A stretch of 64,000 bases of DNA, taken from assembly GCA_003215535.1 (NCBI GenBank), contig QCKG01000001.1, forward strand, positions 62,001 through 126,000. Reading direction: 5' to 3'. A model generated the notes under the pieces. It had not been told where the DNA came from. It saw only the letters and a program-made list of their open reading frames with translations, and ran no database searches. The position numbers and the translations under genes were made by a program. Of the stretch, positions 18,884 to 27,401 are shown piece after piece. The stretch's first letter is position 1. Each line of letters begins with the position of its first letter. Source of the DNA: Prochlorococcus sp. AG-409-L18. Its GTDB lineage: Bacteria; Cyanobacteriota; Cyanobacteriia; PCC-6307; Cyanobiaceae.

Positions 18884-19453
18884 TCACCATTCTTCGCCAC
18901 TAAGGTCTCGCCAATCCTTTTCCTGTGGATTTGGATTTATATTTTCTTCTGAGTGAACATCTGTAAGACTTTCTTCTTCTTTCTCAAAAAGTTCTTCATT
19001 GAACTTGTTTGCATAAGATATTTCCTCATCAGAGAAATGTCCAGAACCTCTTTGTTTTACTCTAAAGGGAACTGAGATAGTTGGTGCAGGATCTCTTATG
19101 TCTCTTTGAGGAGAAGGCTCAAAGTTGTATTCTTCTTCATTATCAATATCATTGTATTGGTTATGTGCTGCTTGAAATTCGTCATCGTCGTCGTAATTAA
19201 GACTTTGATTATTGATATGTACAGTTCTTCTAAGACTATTGCTTTTTGATTGTGATGAAATTGCTGAGGTTGCTGAATATGTTGCTCCAATTGTAGTAGC
19301 TATAAAAATTGATAACCCAAGGCTTACCTTTGGTGTTTTCCATGTTAAAAACTTAAGATTTACTTGAGGATCCCGATTTAGAACTGAAATTATTAATATG
19401 AGAAAGAATGGAATTACTGAAATGGTTAATAGTGCCTTTCCTATATATTTCAT
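18884..19453 (-). CDS. LapA-like (DUF1049) two-helix membrane protein with acidic tail
   Basis: A 189-residue protein. Two hydrophobic helices (about residues 5-24 and 40-62) flank NRDPQVNLKFLTWKTPKVSL, the pattern of the LapA/DUF1049 family. A long hydrophilic tail of about 120 residues, strongly acidic (DDDDEF, NDIDNEEEYN), is not part of that family and may be disordered. ATG 19453 lies two bases after the ubiX stop; ATG 19471 overlapping ubiX is the alternative. Family assignment rests on the helix-NRD-helix pattern only. Confidence 0.6.
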   Translation of the reverse strand: MKYIGKALLTISVIPFFLILIISVLNRDPQVNLKFLTWKTPKVSLGLSIFIATTIGATYSATSAISSQSKSNSLRRTVHINNQSLNYDDDDEFQAAHNQYNDIDNEEEYNFEPSPQRDIRDPAPTISVPFRVKQRGSGHFSDEEISYANKFNEELFEKEEESLTDVHSEENINPNPQEKDWRDLSGEEW

Positions 19454-19455
19454 AC

Positions 19456-20058
19456 TTAACAACCTTCCCATCTATTTATTTGAGATAAATCCTCGTCAAA
19501 GGCATCAAATAGACGAACAACAAGAAAGTCAATTAATTCTTCTAATCCTGTTGGTTTTGTATACCATGCAGGGATAAGTGGGAAAATAGTTGCTCCTGAT
19601 TCAGCTAAGTTTGTTAGATTCCTTAGGTGAATAATACTCCATGGTGTTTCTCTTGGTGCTACCACTAGCTTTCTAGATTCTTTTAAATGTACATCAGCAC
19701 AGCGTTCAATTAGGTCAAGAGAAAAACCCGCTGAAACTCTACCTATTGTTCCCATTGTACAAGGTACAATTGCCATTCCTTTTGTCTTAAAACTACCGCT
19801 CGCTATAGCGGCAGAGTGATCATTCCAACGATGGCAACACAGTCTTCCCTTGGATTCCTTTAGTCTATTTCTCCAAAAAACTTCCTGCTTTTTTGGATCT
19901 ACGGGAATTGTGATTCCTATTTCTTTATTCCATACTTCGTATGCCCCTTTGCTCAATATTAATTCAATCTCAGAATCTTTCCTAAGGAGGAGCTGAATAG
20001 CTCGTTCAGCTATTGGCTGAGCGGATGCGCCAGTAACAGCTATAACATAGGGTGCCAA
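19456..20058 (-). CDS. ubiX: Flavin prenyltransferase UbiX
   Basis: Makes prenylated FMN, the cofactor for UbiD-type decarboxylases in quinone biosynthesis. The first strand and loop VIAVTGASAQPIAERAIQLL, the flavin-binding CTMGTIGRVSAGFSLDLIER and the KESRKLVVAPRETPWSIIHL motif are all present in order. 200 aa, full length. It starts at TTG 20058, one base after the stop of the RNB-like gene, so it is presumably translated from the same mRNA. The UbiD partner is not in the window. Confidence 0.95.
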   Translation of the reverse strand: MAPYVIAVTGASAQPIAERAIQLLLRKDSEIELILSKGAYEVWNKEIGITIPVDPKKQEVFWRNRLKESKGRLCCHRWNDHSAAIASGSFKTKGMAIVPCTMGTIGRVSAGFSLDLIERCADVHLKESRKLVVAPRETPWSIIHLRNLTNLAESGATIFPLIPAWYTKPTGLEELIDFLVVRLFDAFDEDLSQINRWEGC

Positions 20059-20059
20059 A

Positions 20060-22399
20060 TTAATCCTCGCTTATAAAAACTGGTACTGGATTTGAGGATA
20101 TTGTTTCTTCTGTATTGGAGGAATCTGTTGTGTCTACCACTTCAAGATCAACTTGATTACGCAGAATATCAACGTTAACTAGCCTTACAATTAAATTATC
20201 TCCTATTTGATAGACCTTTTTATTCTTTCTGCCTACCAACCTATTTTGCCTAGATCTGTATTCATACCAGTCATCATTTAATGAACTAACATGAACTAAA
20301 CCTTCTGCTTTTGATTCTTCTATCTCTGCAAAGAAACCATAGCTTTGAACACCTGTGATTACTGCTTCTAAATTTTTACCAACAAAGGGTTCAGCTGCTC
20401 TTGCTTGAGCGATAGCGATAAGTGCATTTCTTAGTGCTTTTGATTGGAGCCTCTTTATATTATATTCGTTAGTTTTTGAACTATTAAATATTTCATCAAA
20501 TATCTTTATAGTCGATTCATTAAATAAATCCCAACTTATTTTATTAAGATTACAACTCTCACCAAGATTAATCTTATTTTTGCTACGAGAAGATTGACTT
20601 GCTTTGGCTTCCTTTAATAGAGAAACTAATATAAACTGATTTACTATATCAATATAGTGTAAGGAGGGACATGTCCATGGAGCACTATTCCTTGAACTTG
20701 GATTAATTTCTATATTGCTTTGTTTATCAGTTAAAATGTCATAGTTTGAATCATTATTATTTTTCCTTGGCTCTGAAAGCCTCAGATAATTGTCTGGAAG
20801 TGCATGCTTGAGAAGTTTATCTAGTATTCTTCTGCTTTCTGTCTGCGAGAAGGCCTTTGCTAATTCTGATGCGGAAGGACTTCCTTCTTCGTCAAGTTCT
20901 AATTCGATATCTAGAGCTAAAGCTGACTTGGCTACATCATTTAAATTTGAATTGTCTATTTGATTTGCTGTTATTATTATTGAAGGAAGCTCTAAATGGT
21001 TACTGTGGTTAAACCATATTAAGTTCGACAATCTTATTATGGAACTAAGAATTGAATTTAAGCTTCTTTGATTAAATGGTAATTTCCATTGATAAAAACC
21101 TTCACCAATTTGCTCCGATTGTAAGTCACCTATTTCATCAATTTTTGGGGAGGGTAAATCAAGTTCAATAAATCCTGCTGATGTCTCTTTACTATGTAAA
21201 ATCTTTGAGCACTCAATTAGTGACTTTAGCTGGCTTAGATATGATTTAATATCTTTTAGTTTGGTCGGGATTACCCTTGATCTTGGCTTTCTTTCTGCCA
21301 ACGAAACAAGGTGTTCTTGATTTACTTTGGCTATAGGTTTTATTTTGCTGAGTGCAAACTCCCAGCCAGTGACAGTACCTTCCTTATTAATATCCATTCG
21401 TAATGATATGGCTTCATTATCTTCTCCAACGATGAACTCTGAAGTTTTAGCGAGAGATTCATTTAGTAGTGGTTCCCATCTTTGACCTAGGCAAATTGCC
21501 TCTCCTCTAGATTTAAGCCAATTATCGAGATTCCCACCTATTGAGATTCTTTCTGCTATTGATGGAGAGTGTAACCAGAGTTTATAGCCTGTTCCAATTT
21601 GTTCTATATAAAGAGCTGGTAAACAAGGAGAATTGGAAGATATACCATTTGAGAATATCAATGTTTCTTGGCTAGTTAAGTCTTTTCTATATTTGTCAGT
21701 TGGGGTCTTTAGGTTTGCTCTTGAGGGAAGGCCAGTATCTGAAATATTTATTTTTTTTAGGATTAAATCTATATCAGCTTCTCTATCACCATTCAAATCA
21801 AGCTTTCTTACAACATAGCCTTCAGCACAAAATTGAGCTATTGGATATTTTTCTATACGTACTTCTACTAGATTATCTTTATTTTCATTTGTTATATATT
21901 CTTGGTCTTCATCCTTTAGATTTATAGTTGCAATAATTCGATCGTCTAAGGGTAGTCCTATAATGTTATTCTCATCATCTCTTTCAATTAAGCATAATAA
22001 ATTTTTGGTTTTTCTTTCTAAGATACATTGGACAGCACCTTCAGGTGAGCGTCTCCTAATGCCCTCTCTATTTATCTTTACTAGGACTCGATCTCCATGC
22101 CAAGCATGATTTAAATATTGATCTCGAATATATATGTCTTCATTCTCATCATCTCTTATAGCAAAGCAATAACCTTTGCTACTACACCGAAGGCGTGCTT
22201 CTATAAATTCATTCTTTTTGTTTAAGCTTACTAGATCAGACTCTATTTCTAAAAGGCCTAGTTTTGTTAGGCCTTTTAGAGCAATATCAAGTTTTAGTTT
22301 GTCTGCCTTCTTTGTTAGCTTAAATAATTTTTCAAGCTTCTTGGTCTCAAGTGAACCCTCTTTGGGTAGCTGTTCTAGAAGATTTGAGACCGTGAACAT
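20060..22399 (-). CDS. RNase II/Zam-like protein lacking the catalytic aspartates
   Basis: A 779-residue RNB-family protein. N-terminal winged-helix/cold-shock-like regions (residues about 1-110) and a C-terminal S1 domain (about 677-755, LEAVITGVQSYGFFAEIEES) are well preserved. The middle aligns with the RNB fold (TGYKLWLHSPSIAE corresponds to the usual WxVHIAD segment). However, the metal-binding D-x5-D-x-D-D stretch is replaced by LIFSNGISSNSPCLPAL (about 247-263), and the substrate motif TSPIRRYxD is reduced to TCPSLHYID (about 576-584). Cyanobacterial homologues are often named Zam (acetazolamide resistance). I infer loss of exonuclease activity, leaving an RNA-binding role. ATG at 22399. 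Confidence 0.8.
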   Translation of the reverse strand: MFTVSNLLEQLPKEGSLETKKLEKLFKLTKKADKLKLDIALKGLTKLGLLEIESDLVSLNKKNEFIEARLRCSSKGYCFAIRDDENEDIYIRDQYLNHAWHGDRVLVKINREGIRRRSPEGAVQCILERKTKNLLCLIERDDENNIIGLPLDDRIIATINLKDEDQEYITNENKDNLVEVRIEKYPIAQFCAEGYVVRKLDLNGDREADIDLILKKINISDTGLPSRANLKTPTDKYRKDLTSQETLIFSNGISSNSPCLPALYIEQIGTGYKLWLHSPSIAERISIGGNLDNWLKSRGEAICLGQRWEPLLNESLAKTSEFIVGEDNEAISLRMDINKEGTVTGWEFALSKIKPIAKVNQEHLVSLAERKPRSRVIPTKLKDIKSYLSQLKSLIECSKILHSKETSAGFIELDLPSPKIDEIGDLQSEQIGEGFYQWKLPFNQRSLNSILSSIIRLSNLIWFNHSNHLELPSIIITANQIDNSNLNDVAKSALALDIELELDEEGSPSASELAKAFSQTESRRILDKLLKHALPDNYLRLSEPRKNNNDSNYDILTDKQSNIEINPSSRNSAPWTCPSLHYIDIVNQFILVSLLKEAKASQSSRSKNKINLGESCNLNKISWDLFNESTIKIFDEIFNSSKTNEYNIKRLQSKALRNALIAIAQARAAEPFVGKNLEAVITGVQSYGFFAEIEESKAEGLVHVSSLNDDWYEYRSRQNRLVGRKNKKVYQIGDNLIVRLVNVDILRNQVDLEVVDTTDSSNTEETISSNPVPVFISED

Positions 22400-22525
22400 A
22401 AGTCTGTTGTCGTTTAGGAAAAGGTCAAAGTCTATGATCTAAAGAAGATTATAGAAATTTATCTTGTTTAGGTAAAGCAACAAATCTTTCAGACACTGTA
22501 GCCGAGGTGACGCCTTTATCTCTTT

Positions 22526-22828
22526 TTACTGAACTTCATCTGAGTTCCAAACCAAGGGAATGAGGGGCCAAATAAGCTTCAGACCAATACCAAACAACCC
22601 TAGACCCGCAATTAGTTTCAGGACATTTTCTGGGATCAGTTGCGCTACAGATCCCCCTGCCATGGCTCCCAGAAGGCTTGCTAATACAAGAGCTGTCGAA
22701 GATCCCAGAAATACTGCAAGGGGTCTATTTGAACTTCCGCTGATCGCTACAGTGGCCAGTTGGGTTTTGTCTCCCAATTCTGCAAGGAAGACCGTGGTAA
22801 AAGTCGAGATCAGTAGAGGAACAATCAT
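22526..22828 (-). CDS. UPF0016 half-protein (second of split pair)
   Basis: A 100-residue membrane protein carrying one copy of the UPF0016/GDT1 signature, ELGDKTQLATVAISG, with about three hydrophobic helices. Full-length cyanobacterial members (the Mnx/PAM71 group) export Mn2+ or Ca2+/Mn2+ and carry two such repeats in one chain. Here the repeats are two separate genes, one base apart. ATG 22828. I infer that a heterodimer with the upstream gene product makes the transporter. Confidence 0.9.
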   Translation of the reverse strand: MIVPLLISTFTTVFLAELGDKTQLATVAISGSSNRPLAVFLGSSTALVLASLLGAMAGGSVAQLIPENVLKLIAGLGLFGIGLKLIWPLIPLVWNSDEVQ

Positions 22829-22829
22829 C

Positions 22830-23186
22830 TTAGGAAACAGCTGTTTTGAAAATTAAGCCCTGAATTGCTTGAATCCCAATCCACACCCCCAGCAATACCA
22901 TTAGAAAGCCTGCCATATATTGGAACCTTTCTGGTTCAAGAGTACTGGCGAGCCATCTGCCTATTACAACACCTACCAAGCTTGAACATATAAGTGCTAA
23001 AGCGGCTCCTATGAATACGATTAATGGTTTACCAGACTGAGCTGACAGAAGGAGCGTGGCTATCTGAGTCTTGTCGCCTAATTCAGCCACGAAGACAGTG
23101 GTAAAGGTGGTTAAGAGAACCGCAATAAATCCAGGACTTAGGTTTTCTTCATTGGTTTTAGAATGGGATTTTTGATCGTTAGTCAT
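22830..23186 (-). CDS. UPF0016 half-protein (first of split pair)
   Basis: A 118-residue membrane protein with a short polar N-terminus (about 18 residues) and one UPF0016 signature, ELGDKTQIATLLLSA, plus about three hydrophobic helices. It overlaps the cysteine-cluster gene upstream by eight bases and is followed one base later by the other half. Mn2+ homeostasis at the thylakoid or plasma membrane is the family role in cyanobacteria; the substrate here is not shown. Confidence 0.9.
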   Translation of the reverse strand: MTNDQKSHSKTNEENLSPGFIAVLLTTFTTVFVAELGDKTQIATLLLSAQSGKPLIVFIGAALALICSSLVGVVIGRWLASTLEPERFQYMAGFLMVLLGVWIGIQAIQGLIFKTAVS

Positions 23187-23553
23187 TGGATTGTTTGGCA
23201 GAGCGAATTACTCTGTTAAACCTTTTCATCTCAGGGCTTCTTCCTCCATACACTGATCTTATTTGCTCTCGACAGCATTTGATTGCAAATAAATTCTCCT
23301 CCTTCTTGGGTACATCAAATAGTTTACTGAGTGCCTTGACATGGCAAAAATCTGGCCTGACTTCATAAATACTGCATTCTCTTTTTCCTTTGTCGTAATA
23401 GATACACCAACCATCCATCCCTACCATTTCAAGATATTTTTTTGTCTGGGTTGAATCGAGTACTGAGAGTGCTTCTACTCTTTCAGTGGGTGCAAGGCGA
23501 CAGCATGCACCACAATTATGAGCGCATTTCCAGTGATGACCACTTTTGGACAT
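23179..23553 (-). CDS. YkgJ-type cysteine cluster protein
   Basis: A 124-residue protein with the CxxxCxxCC cluster (KCAHNCGACC, Cys10, 14, 17 and 18) and later cysteines in WCIYYDKGKRECSIYEVRPDFC, the layout of the YkgJ/UPF0153 family thought to bind zinc or an Fe-S cluster. Function unknown. It overlaps the first UPF0016 half gene by eight bases, so the three genes form one operon. ATG at 23553, nine bases from a strong inverted repeat. Confidence 0.85.
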   Translation of the reverse strand: MSKSGHHWKCAHNCGACCRLAPTERVEALSVLDSTQTKKYLEMVGMDGWCIYYDKGKRECSIYEVRPDFCHVKALSKLFDVPKKEENLFAIKCCREQIRSVYGGRSPEMKRFNRVIRSAKQSND

Positions 23554-23561
23554 TTGTACTC

Positions 23562-23591
23562 CTGTGACAAGCGATCACAGAGAAGTTCTCT
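23562..23591. promoter_or_regulatory. Overlapping inverted repeats between ykgJ-like gene and psb30
   Basis: CTGTGA-N7-TCACAG (23562-23580) overlaps AGAGAA-G-TTCTCT (23579-23591), and CTGTA-GG-TACAG follows at 23589-23600. They occupy the short divergent space between the cysteine-cluster gene and psb30. The first resembles a CRP-family half-site pair, but with a spacer of seven rather than six. Likely an operator or RNA structure in one of the two leaders; not assignable to a regulator by eye. Confidence 0.45.
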
Positions 23592-23679
23592 GTAGGTACA
23601 GAACCGGGCAATTTGCTCTTATGGTGTAGTAGTTCAAACTCACCAACTAGTAGACTTTACCTCTACTCCTAAAAAGACT

Positions 23680-23763
23680 ATGGGCAACCTCATCCCTCTC
23701 GTGGCAGTTCTCCTGGCAGGACCTGCAATAATCGCATTGATTTTTTATAGAAGAGGGGTCTAG
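23680..23763 (+). CDS. psb30: Photosystem II protein Psb30 (Ycf12)
   Basis: A 27-residue single-helix peptide starting at ATG 23680: MGNLIPLVAVLLAGPAIIAL followed by IFYRRGV. The AGPxII...xRRG ending is the signature of Psb30/Ycf12, a low-molecular-weight subunit at the periphery of photosystem II near cytochrome b559. The frame is open a little upstream but holds no better start. Other small photosystem peptides (PsbX, PsbY) fit less well. Preceded by nested inverted repeats and followed by a terminator-like hairpin. Confidence 0.8.
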   Translation: MGNLIPLVAVLLAGPAIIALIFYRRGV

Positions 23764-23865
23764 GTCTAGGACTCAGTTAGATCAGTCAGAAAGGCCAACT
23801 CTTCTTGATTTAATTAGCCATTCATCATTGGCAAAGGCCCACTAGGGCCTATGGCTATTCACTTT

Positions 23866-23887
23866 TTTAATCATTTTAATGATTAAA
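23866..23887. terminator. Terminator between psb30 and recJ
   Basis: TTTAATCAT (23866-23874), loop TTTA, ATGATTAAA (23879-23887) form a perfect 9-bp stem preceded by a T run, between converging genes. A second hairpin, AGGCCC-ACTA-GGGCCT, lies just upstream at 23835-23850. Confidence 0.55.
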
Positions 23888-23929
23888 CACTTAAAATTAG
23901 AAGATATTATTTCTAAATAAATAGAATAG

Positions 23930-25831
23930 TTAATTTATTATTCCTAGGCTTATTAATGCTTCTTCGAATAAACTTATAACATATTTCTCTTTTTGGAACT
24001 TATGGTCAAGAATAAGTTCATTTGATTCATTTAACCATCCTGCGATTGATTCTCCTGTTTCGTTTATAAGTGTAATTGTTTTCTTATCAGTTTGAATACA
24101 TTTATATATCCTTTTACCTCTGATCAGCAAAGTATTACCTTCATTGCAAGGCCTTATATTTTTGATATCAAGTTGTATTCTTTTGACTCCATTCCAATTG
24201 TTAGAACCTATAAAGAATGCGATATCTATCTGACTAGGGAAATCATTCTTGATATTTCTAGACCACACAATTCCTTCTATTTCAGTACCATGCTGTTCTA
24301 AAATTAGTTTTATGTGGCCACCCTTCAGTATCTTTTTGTTTTTAACACTACAACCCCTAGACCAAAACAAAGGCTTTCGATTTCCAATACCAAAAGGTTC
24401 TAATTGCTCTAGGTCCTTAAGTATACAAGGTGTTATTTCTCTTAGTTCTAGATGAACCTCTGGACAGGTTTTGTTTTCATTATTCGATGCTTTCAGCCAA
24501 TCTGAAGAAATCTTATTTAGGTTGGTTTGCAATTCACCTATCTTTTCTGCCCTGATTGTGAATCCTCCTGCGGCTTGATGTCCTCCAAAACTTTCTAATA
24601 ATTCAGAGCATTTACTTAAAGCATTGATTACATTAAAACCCTCTGGTCCTCTTACAGATGAACGAAGCATGCCTGCCTTATCTCTAGTTAATAAAGCTGT
24701 TGGCCTGCTATATCTTTCCATTATCCTTGTAGCTACAATCCCAATTACTCCTTGATGCCAATGACTTTGAGCTATTAAAATAAAATCTGGTAAGTCTTCC
24801 TTGTCTGAGTCAATTAATGCTAAGGCCTCCATCTCAATCCCCTCGCATAACTCTTTTCTTTGTCGATTAAGTAAATCACACCTTCTGGCAAGTTCCATAG
24901 CATTAATTTCATCATCTTCTAGTAACAGATCAAGAATTAATGTTGGATTGCCAAGTCTTCCAACAGCATTAATTCTAGGAGCTATTTGAAAGCCAATCTC
25001 TTCCGCCCCAATCCGATTCCCTTGTATTCCAGAAACCTTATTTAATGCCAATAGACCTTTACACTTTGTTTGATTTAATTTCTTTAGCCCTTTTATTAAC
25101 CACGACCTATTAGCCCCAGATAAAGGTGCCATATCCGCTATTGTTCCAATACATAATAGGTCGGTAGCAATATTCATTACTTTATCTTGATTTAATGCTT
25201 TTGATAATTGTTCTGCCAGAACATATGTAATCCCCACTCCCGCAAGTTGTCTATAAGGTGAATCTAAAGGAACTGTTTCTGGATGTATTAGTGCAAGTGC
25301 CTTTGGTGGTTTTGGTGGTAACTTATGATGATCAGTAATTATTACTTCCATACAGAGACTGTTGGCAATCTCTATTGCATCATGAGCAGACACGCCATTA
25401 TCCACTGTTATAAGTAGCCTAATATCTTCTTTGTGTAGTCGATTGACCATTGATTTATTTAGGCCATATCCATCCTTTTCTCTACTTGGTATAGCAGCAA
25501 TTGGATTTGCCTTTAACTCTTTTAGTACATTTAGGAGAAGTGCAGTGCTAGTCATTCCATCAGCATCATAATCACCACAAACAGCAATTTTTTCTTGGTT
25601 TCTGCAGGCTCTAGTTAATCTGCTTACAGCTAACTTCAAATCTGGGAAATGTTCTAATGAATCAGGTGGCTCAGGTGGATTTAGAAATGATTCTAGTTTT
25701 GACCAGCTTGTATATCCACGTCTTGCCATTAGAGTACGAAGAGGTAAGGCTAGGCTGCATTCAGGAAATGGGTTTCTACTTACTGCTTTAGGTAGAGTCC
25801 AACTGTTCAACTTAGTATTTGTGTTATTCAA
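23930..25831 (-). CDS. recJ: Single-stranded-DNA exonuclease RecJ
   Basis: A 5'-3' ssDNA exonuclease of recombination and base-excision repair, with the DHH phosphoesterase core: CGDYDADGMTSTALLL (motif I), ITVDNGVSAHDAI, ITDHHKLPPKPP (the DHH) and NAVGRLGNPTLILDLL. The DHHA1 domain appears as SFGGHQAAGGFTIR, and a C-terminal OB-like region follows. 633 aa, normal. The frame begins at TTG 25831; no ATG precedes the conserved LPKAVSRNPFPECSLALPL region. Confidence 0.95.
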   Translation of the reverse strand: MNNTNTKLNSWTLPKAVSRNPFPECSLALPLRTLMARRGYTSWSKLESFLNPPEPPDSLEHFPDLKLAVSRLTRACRNQEKIAVCGDYDADGMTSTALLLNVLKELKANPIAAIPSREKDGYGLNKSMVNRLHKEDIRLLITVDNGVSAHDAIEIANSLCMEVIITDHHKLPPKPPKALALIHPETVPLDSPYRQLAGVGITYVLAEQLSKALNQDKVMNIATDLLCIGTIADMAPLSGANRSWLIKGLKKLNQTKCKGLLALNKVSGIQGNRIGAEEIGFQIAPRINAVGRLGNPTLILDLLLEDDEINAMELARRCDLLNRQRKELCEGIEMEALALIDSDKEDLPDFILIAQSHWHQGVIGIVATRIMERYSRPTALLTRDKAGMLRSSVRGPEGFNVINALSKCSELLESFGGHQAAGGFTIRAEKIGELQTNLNKISSDWLKASNNENKTCPEVHLELREITPCILKDLEQLEPFGIGNRKPLFWSRGCSVKNKKILKGGHIKLILEQHGTEIEGIVWSRNIKNDFPSQIDIAFFIGSNNWNGVKRIQLDIKNIRPCNEGNTLLIRGKRIYKCIQTDKKTITLINETGESIAGWLNESNELILDHKFQKEKYVISLFEEALISLGIIN

Positions 25832-25893
25832 TTCAGAACTTCTTTTGATGTATTTCCTCCTCCTATCTTACTTTAAGATTTAATGTGGAATCA

Positions 25894-26652
25894 ATGAAAA
25901 GATTAAAGGCAGTATTCTGGGATTTGGACGGAACAATTGCCGATACTGAAATGAATGGCCATAGAATTGCTTTCAACAAGGCCTTTCTTGAAGCAGGATT
26001 ACCATTTCGTTGGAACAAGGATACATATAAGAAACTTCTAAGGATTCCAGGGGGGAATAATAGGATGCGTTATTTTTTCGAATCCCAAAAAATTAAGCTG
26101 AATAATAAAGAGATCTCTTCCTTACATAGTACAAAACAAAACTATTATAAGGAAATAATCGCAGAAGGAAATGTTGAAATACGCATCGGCGTTAAAAGGC
26201 TGATTGAAGAATTAAGTAAAAACAAAGTTATTCAGTATATCGTGACTACAAGTACAAGGATTGCTGTTGAATCTATTCTCTTAAATAAATTACACTCTGA
26301 ATCATTCGCATTTACTAGAATAATTACAGCAGAAGATGTGCAGAATTTAAAGCCAAAACCTGACGCCTATATTAAGGCTGTTAGATTGTCAAATTGTAGC
26401 CATAATGATATTTTAGTGATTGAGGATTCTTTTGCTGGGCTTAAAGCTGCTAAATCAGCCAACCTAAGTTGTATTATTACATTGCCTCCATGGGATCAAA
26501 ACTCTTTTCAAGAATTCACTGAAGCTGATGCCATTGTTAACCATTTAGGAGATAGTCTTAACACTACTCTTATCTTAGATGGACCATATACTCCCAAGAA
26601 ATTTCTTGATTTTAACTACTTAAATCTTTTGATAAAAAACAAAAAATTATGA
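25894..26652 (+). CDS. HAD-superfamily phosphatase, CbbY-like
   Basis: A 252-residue HAD hydrolase with nucleophile motif FWDLDGTIAD (Asp10 and Asp12), a helical cap, motif II in IVTTSTRIAV, and motifs III-IV in NLKPKPDAYI and VIEDSFAGLKAA. The EDSxxG context is typical of CbbY/beta-phosphoglucomutase-like enzymes acting on sugar phosphates. ATG 25894 preferred; GTG 25885 three codons upstream is possible. Its stop overlaps the Ycf20 start as ATGA. Substrate unknown. Confidence 0.85.
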   Translation: MKRLKAVFWDLDGTIADTEMNGHRIAFNKAFLEAGLPFRWNKDTYKKLLRIPGGNNRMRYFFESQKIKLNNKEISSLHSTKQNYYKEIIAEGNVEIRIGVKRLIEELSKNKVIQYIVTTSTRIAVESILLNKLHSESFAFTRIITAEDVQNLKPKPDAYIKAVRLSNCSHNDILVIEDSFAGLKAAKSANLSCIITLPPWDQNSFQEFTEADAIVNHLGDSLNTTLILDGPYTPKKFLDFNYLNLLIKNKKL

Positions 26653-26984
26653 CCCAACAGAGAACTAAATGGAATAATCTACAAAATAAAATATCCTCTT
26701 ATCTTTTAGATTCATTTCTGGGTTCATGGAGAAGAAGAAGTATTGCCTTAATAGCTTTACTAGCTGGTTTTTATGTGGGCAGCAATATTACCGTATATTT
26801 TTTGGAACAGACTGGAACTCGCCCTTTGGTTGTCTTAATTATGGTTTCAATTATCGAATTGCTTATTAGATTAAGAACCTTAGTTGATATTGATGATTGG
26901 CCTATAACATGGTTGCTAATAGATAACTTGAGAATAGGTGTTGTTTATGCAGTTGTTTTAGAGGCATTCAAACTGGGATCTTAA
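26649..26984 (+). CDS. ycf20: Ycf20-like protein (DUF565)
   Basis: A 111-residue membrane protein of the plastid/cyanobacterial Ycf20 family: SSYLLDSFLGSWRRRSIALI, ALLAGFYVGSNITVYFLEQ and WPITWLLIDNLRIGVVYAVV match the conserved blocks, with three hydrophobic segments. Algal work links Ycf20 to non-photochemical quenching. Translationally coupled to the HAD phosphatase by a 4-bp overlap. Confidence 0.88.
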   Translation: MTQQRTKWNNLQNKISSYLLDSFLGSWRRRSIALIALLAGFYVGSNITVYFLEQTGTRPLVVLIMVSIIELLIRLRTLVDIDDWPITWLLIDNLRIGVVYAVVLEAFKLGS

Positions 26985-27066
26985 GTATTTACTTCTATTA
27001 ATTCTTTTAACTGGTTACTTTATATATTTATGATTCTCTCTTGCTCAATGAACTTTGCCTTTGCGT

Positions 27067-27243
27067 TTATTCCTCATCCTCTGGAGTTTCATTCATTGGG
27101 TAAACAAATCCCTGAGCTCGTCCACTAAGTACTGATTTTCCAATGGAAAGTGCTTGCTGTGCGGCTGATGCAGCTTTAGCTTTCCAAACCGCATGACGTT
27201 GATTCCTCTTGCTTTTGGAGGTTTTTTTCTTGGGGACAGCCAT
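27067..27243 (-). CDS. rpmF: 50S ribosomal protein L32
   Basis: A 58-residue ribosomal protein on the minus strand, ATG at 27243: [20 protein letters not shown] is the canonical L32 N-terminus. The cyanobacterial form lacks the zinc-binding cysteines, as here. It ends with an acidic tail (NETPEDEE). Divergent from ftsH across about 160 bp, in which I see no strong promoter; TTGACG on the minus strand at about 27290-27295 is a candidate -35. Confidence 0.95.
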   Translation of the reverse strand: MAVPKKKTSKSKRNQRHAVWKAKAASAAQQALSIGKSVLSGRAQGFVYPMNETPEDEE

Positions 27244-27401
27244 CTAATGCCTAGATCTATTCTGACCATCATCCATCTTTGTGAGGCATTGCGTCAAATA
27301 GCTAGGCTCAGTAAATAGAGTTTCTTATGAAACAACAATATTAAGGACCCTTTTGCCACTTCTTTTCCCAAGTTTATTTACACACAAACTACTTGTTTTC
27401 G

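Noticed and set aside
23562-23580. Canonical CRP or NtcA binding site
   Set aside because: Half-sites resemble CRP, but the spacer is seven rather than six, and GTA-N8-TAC spacing for NtcA is not met.
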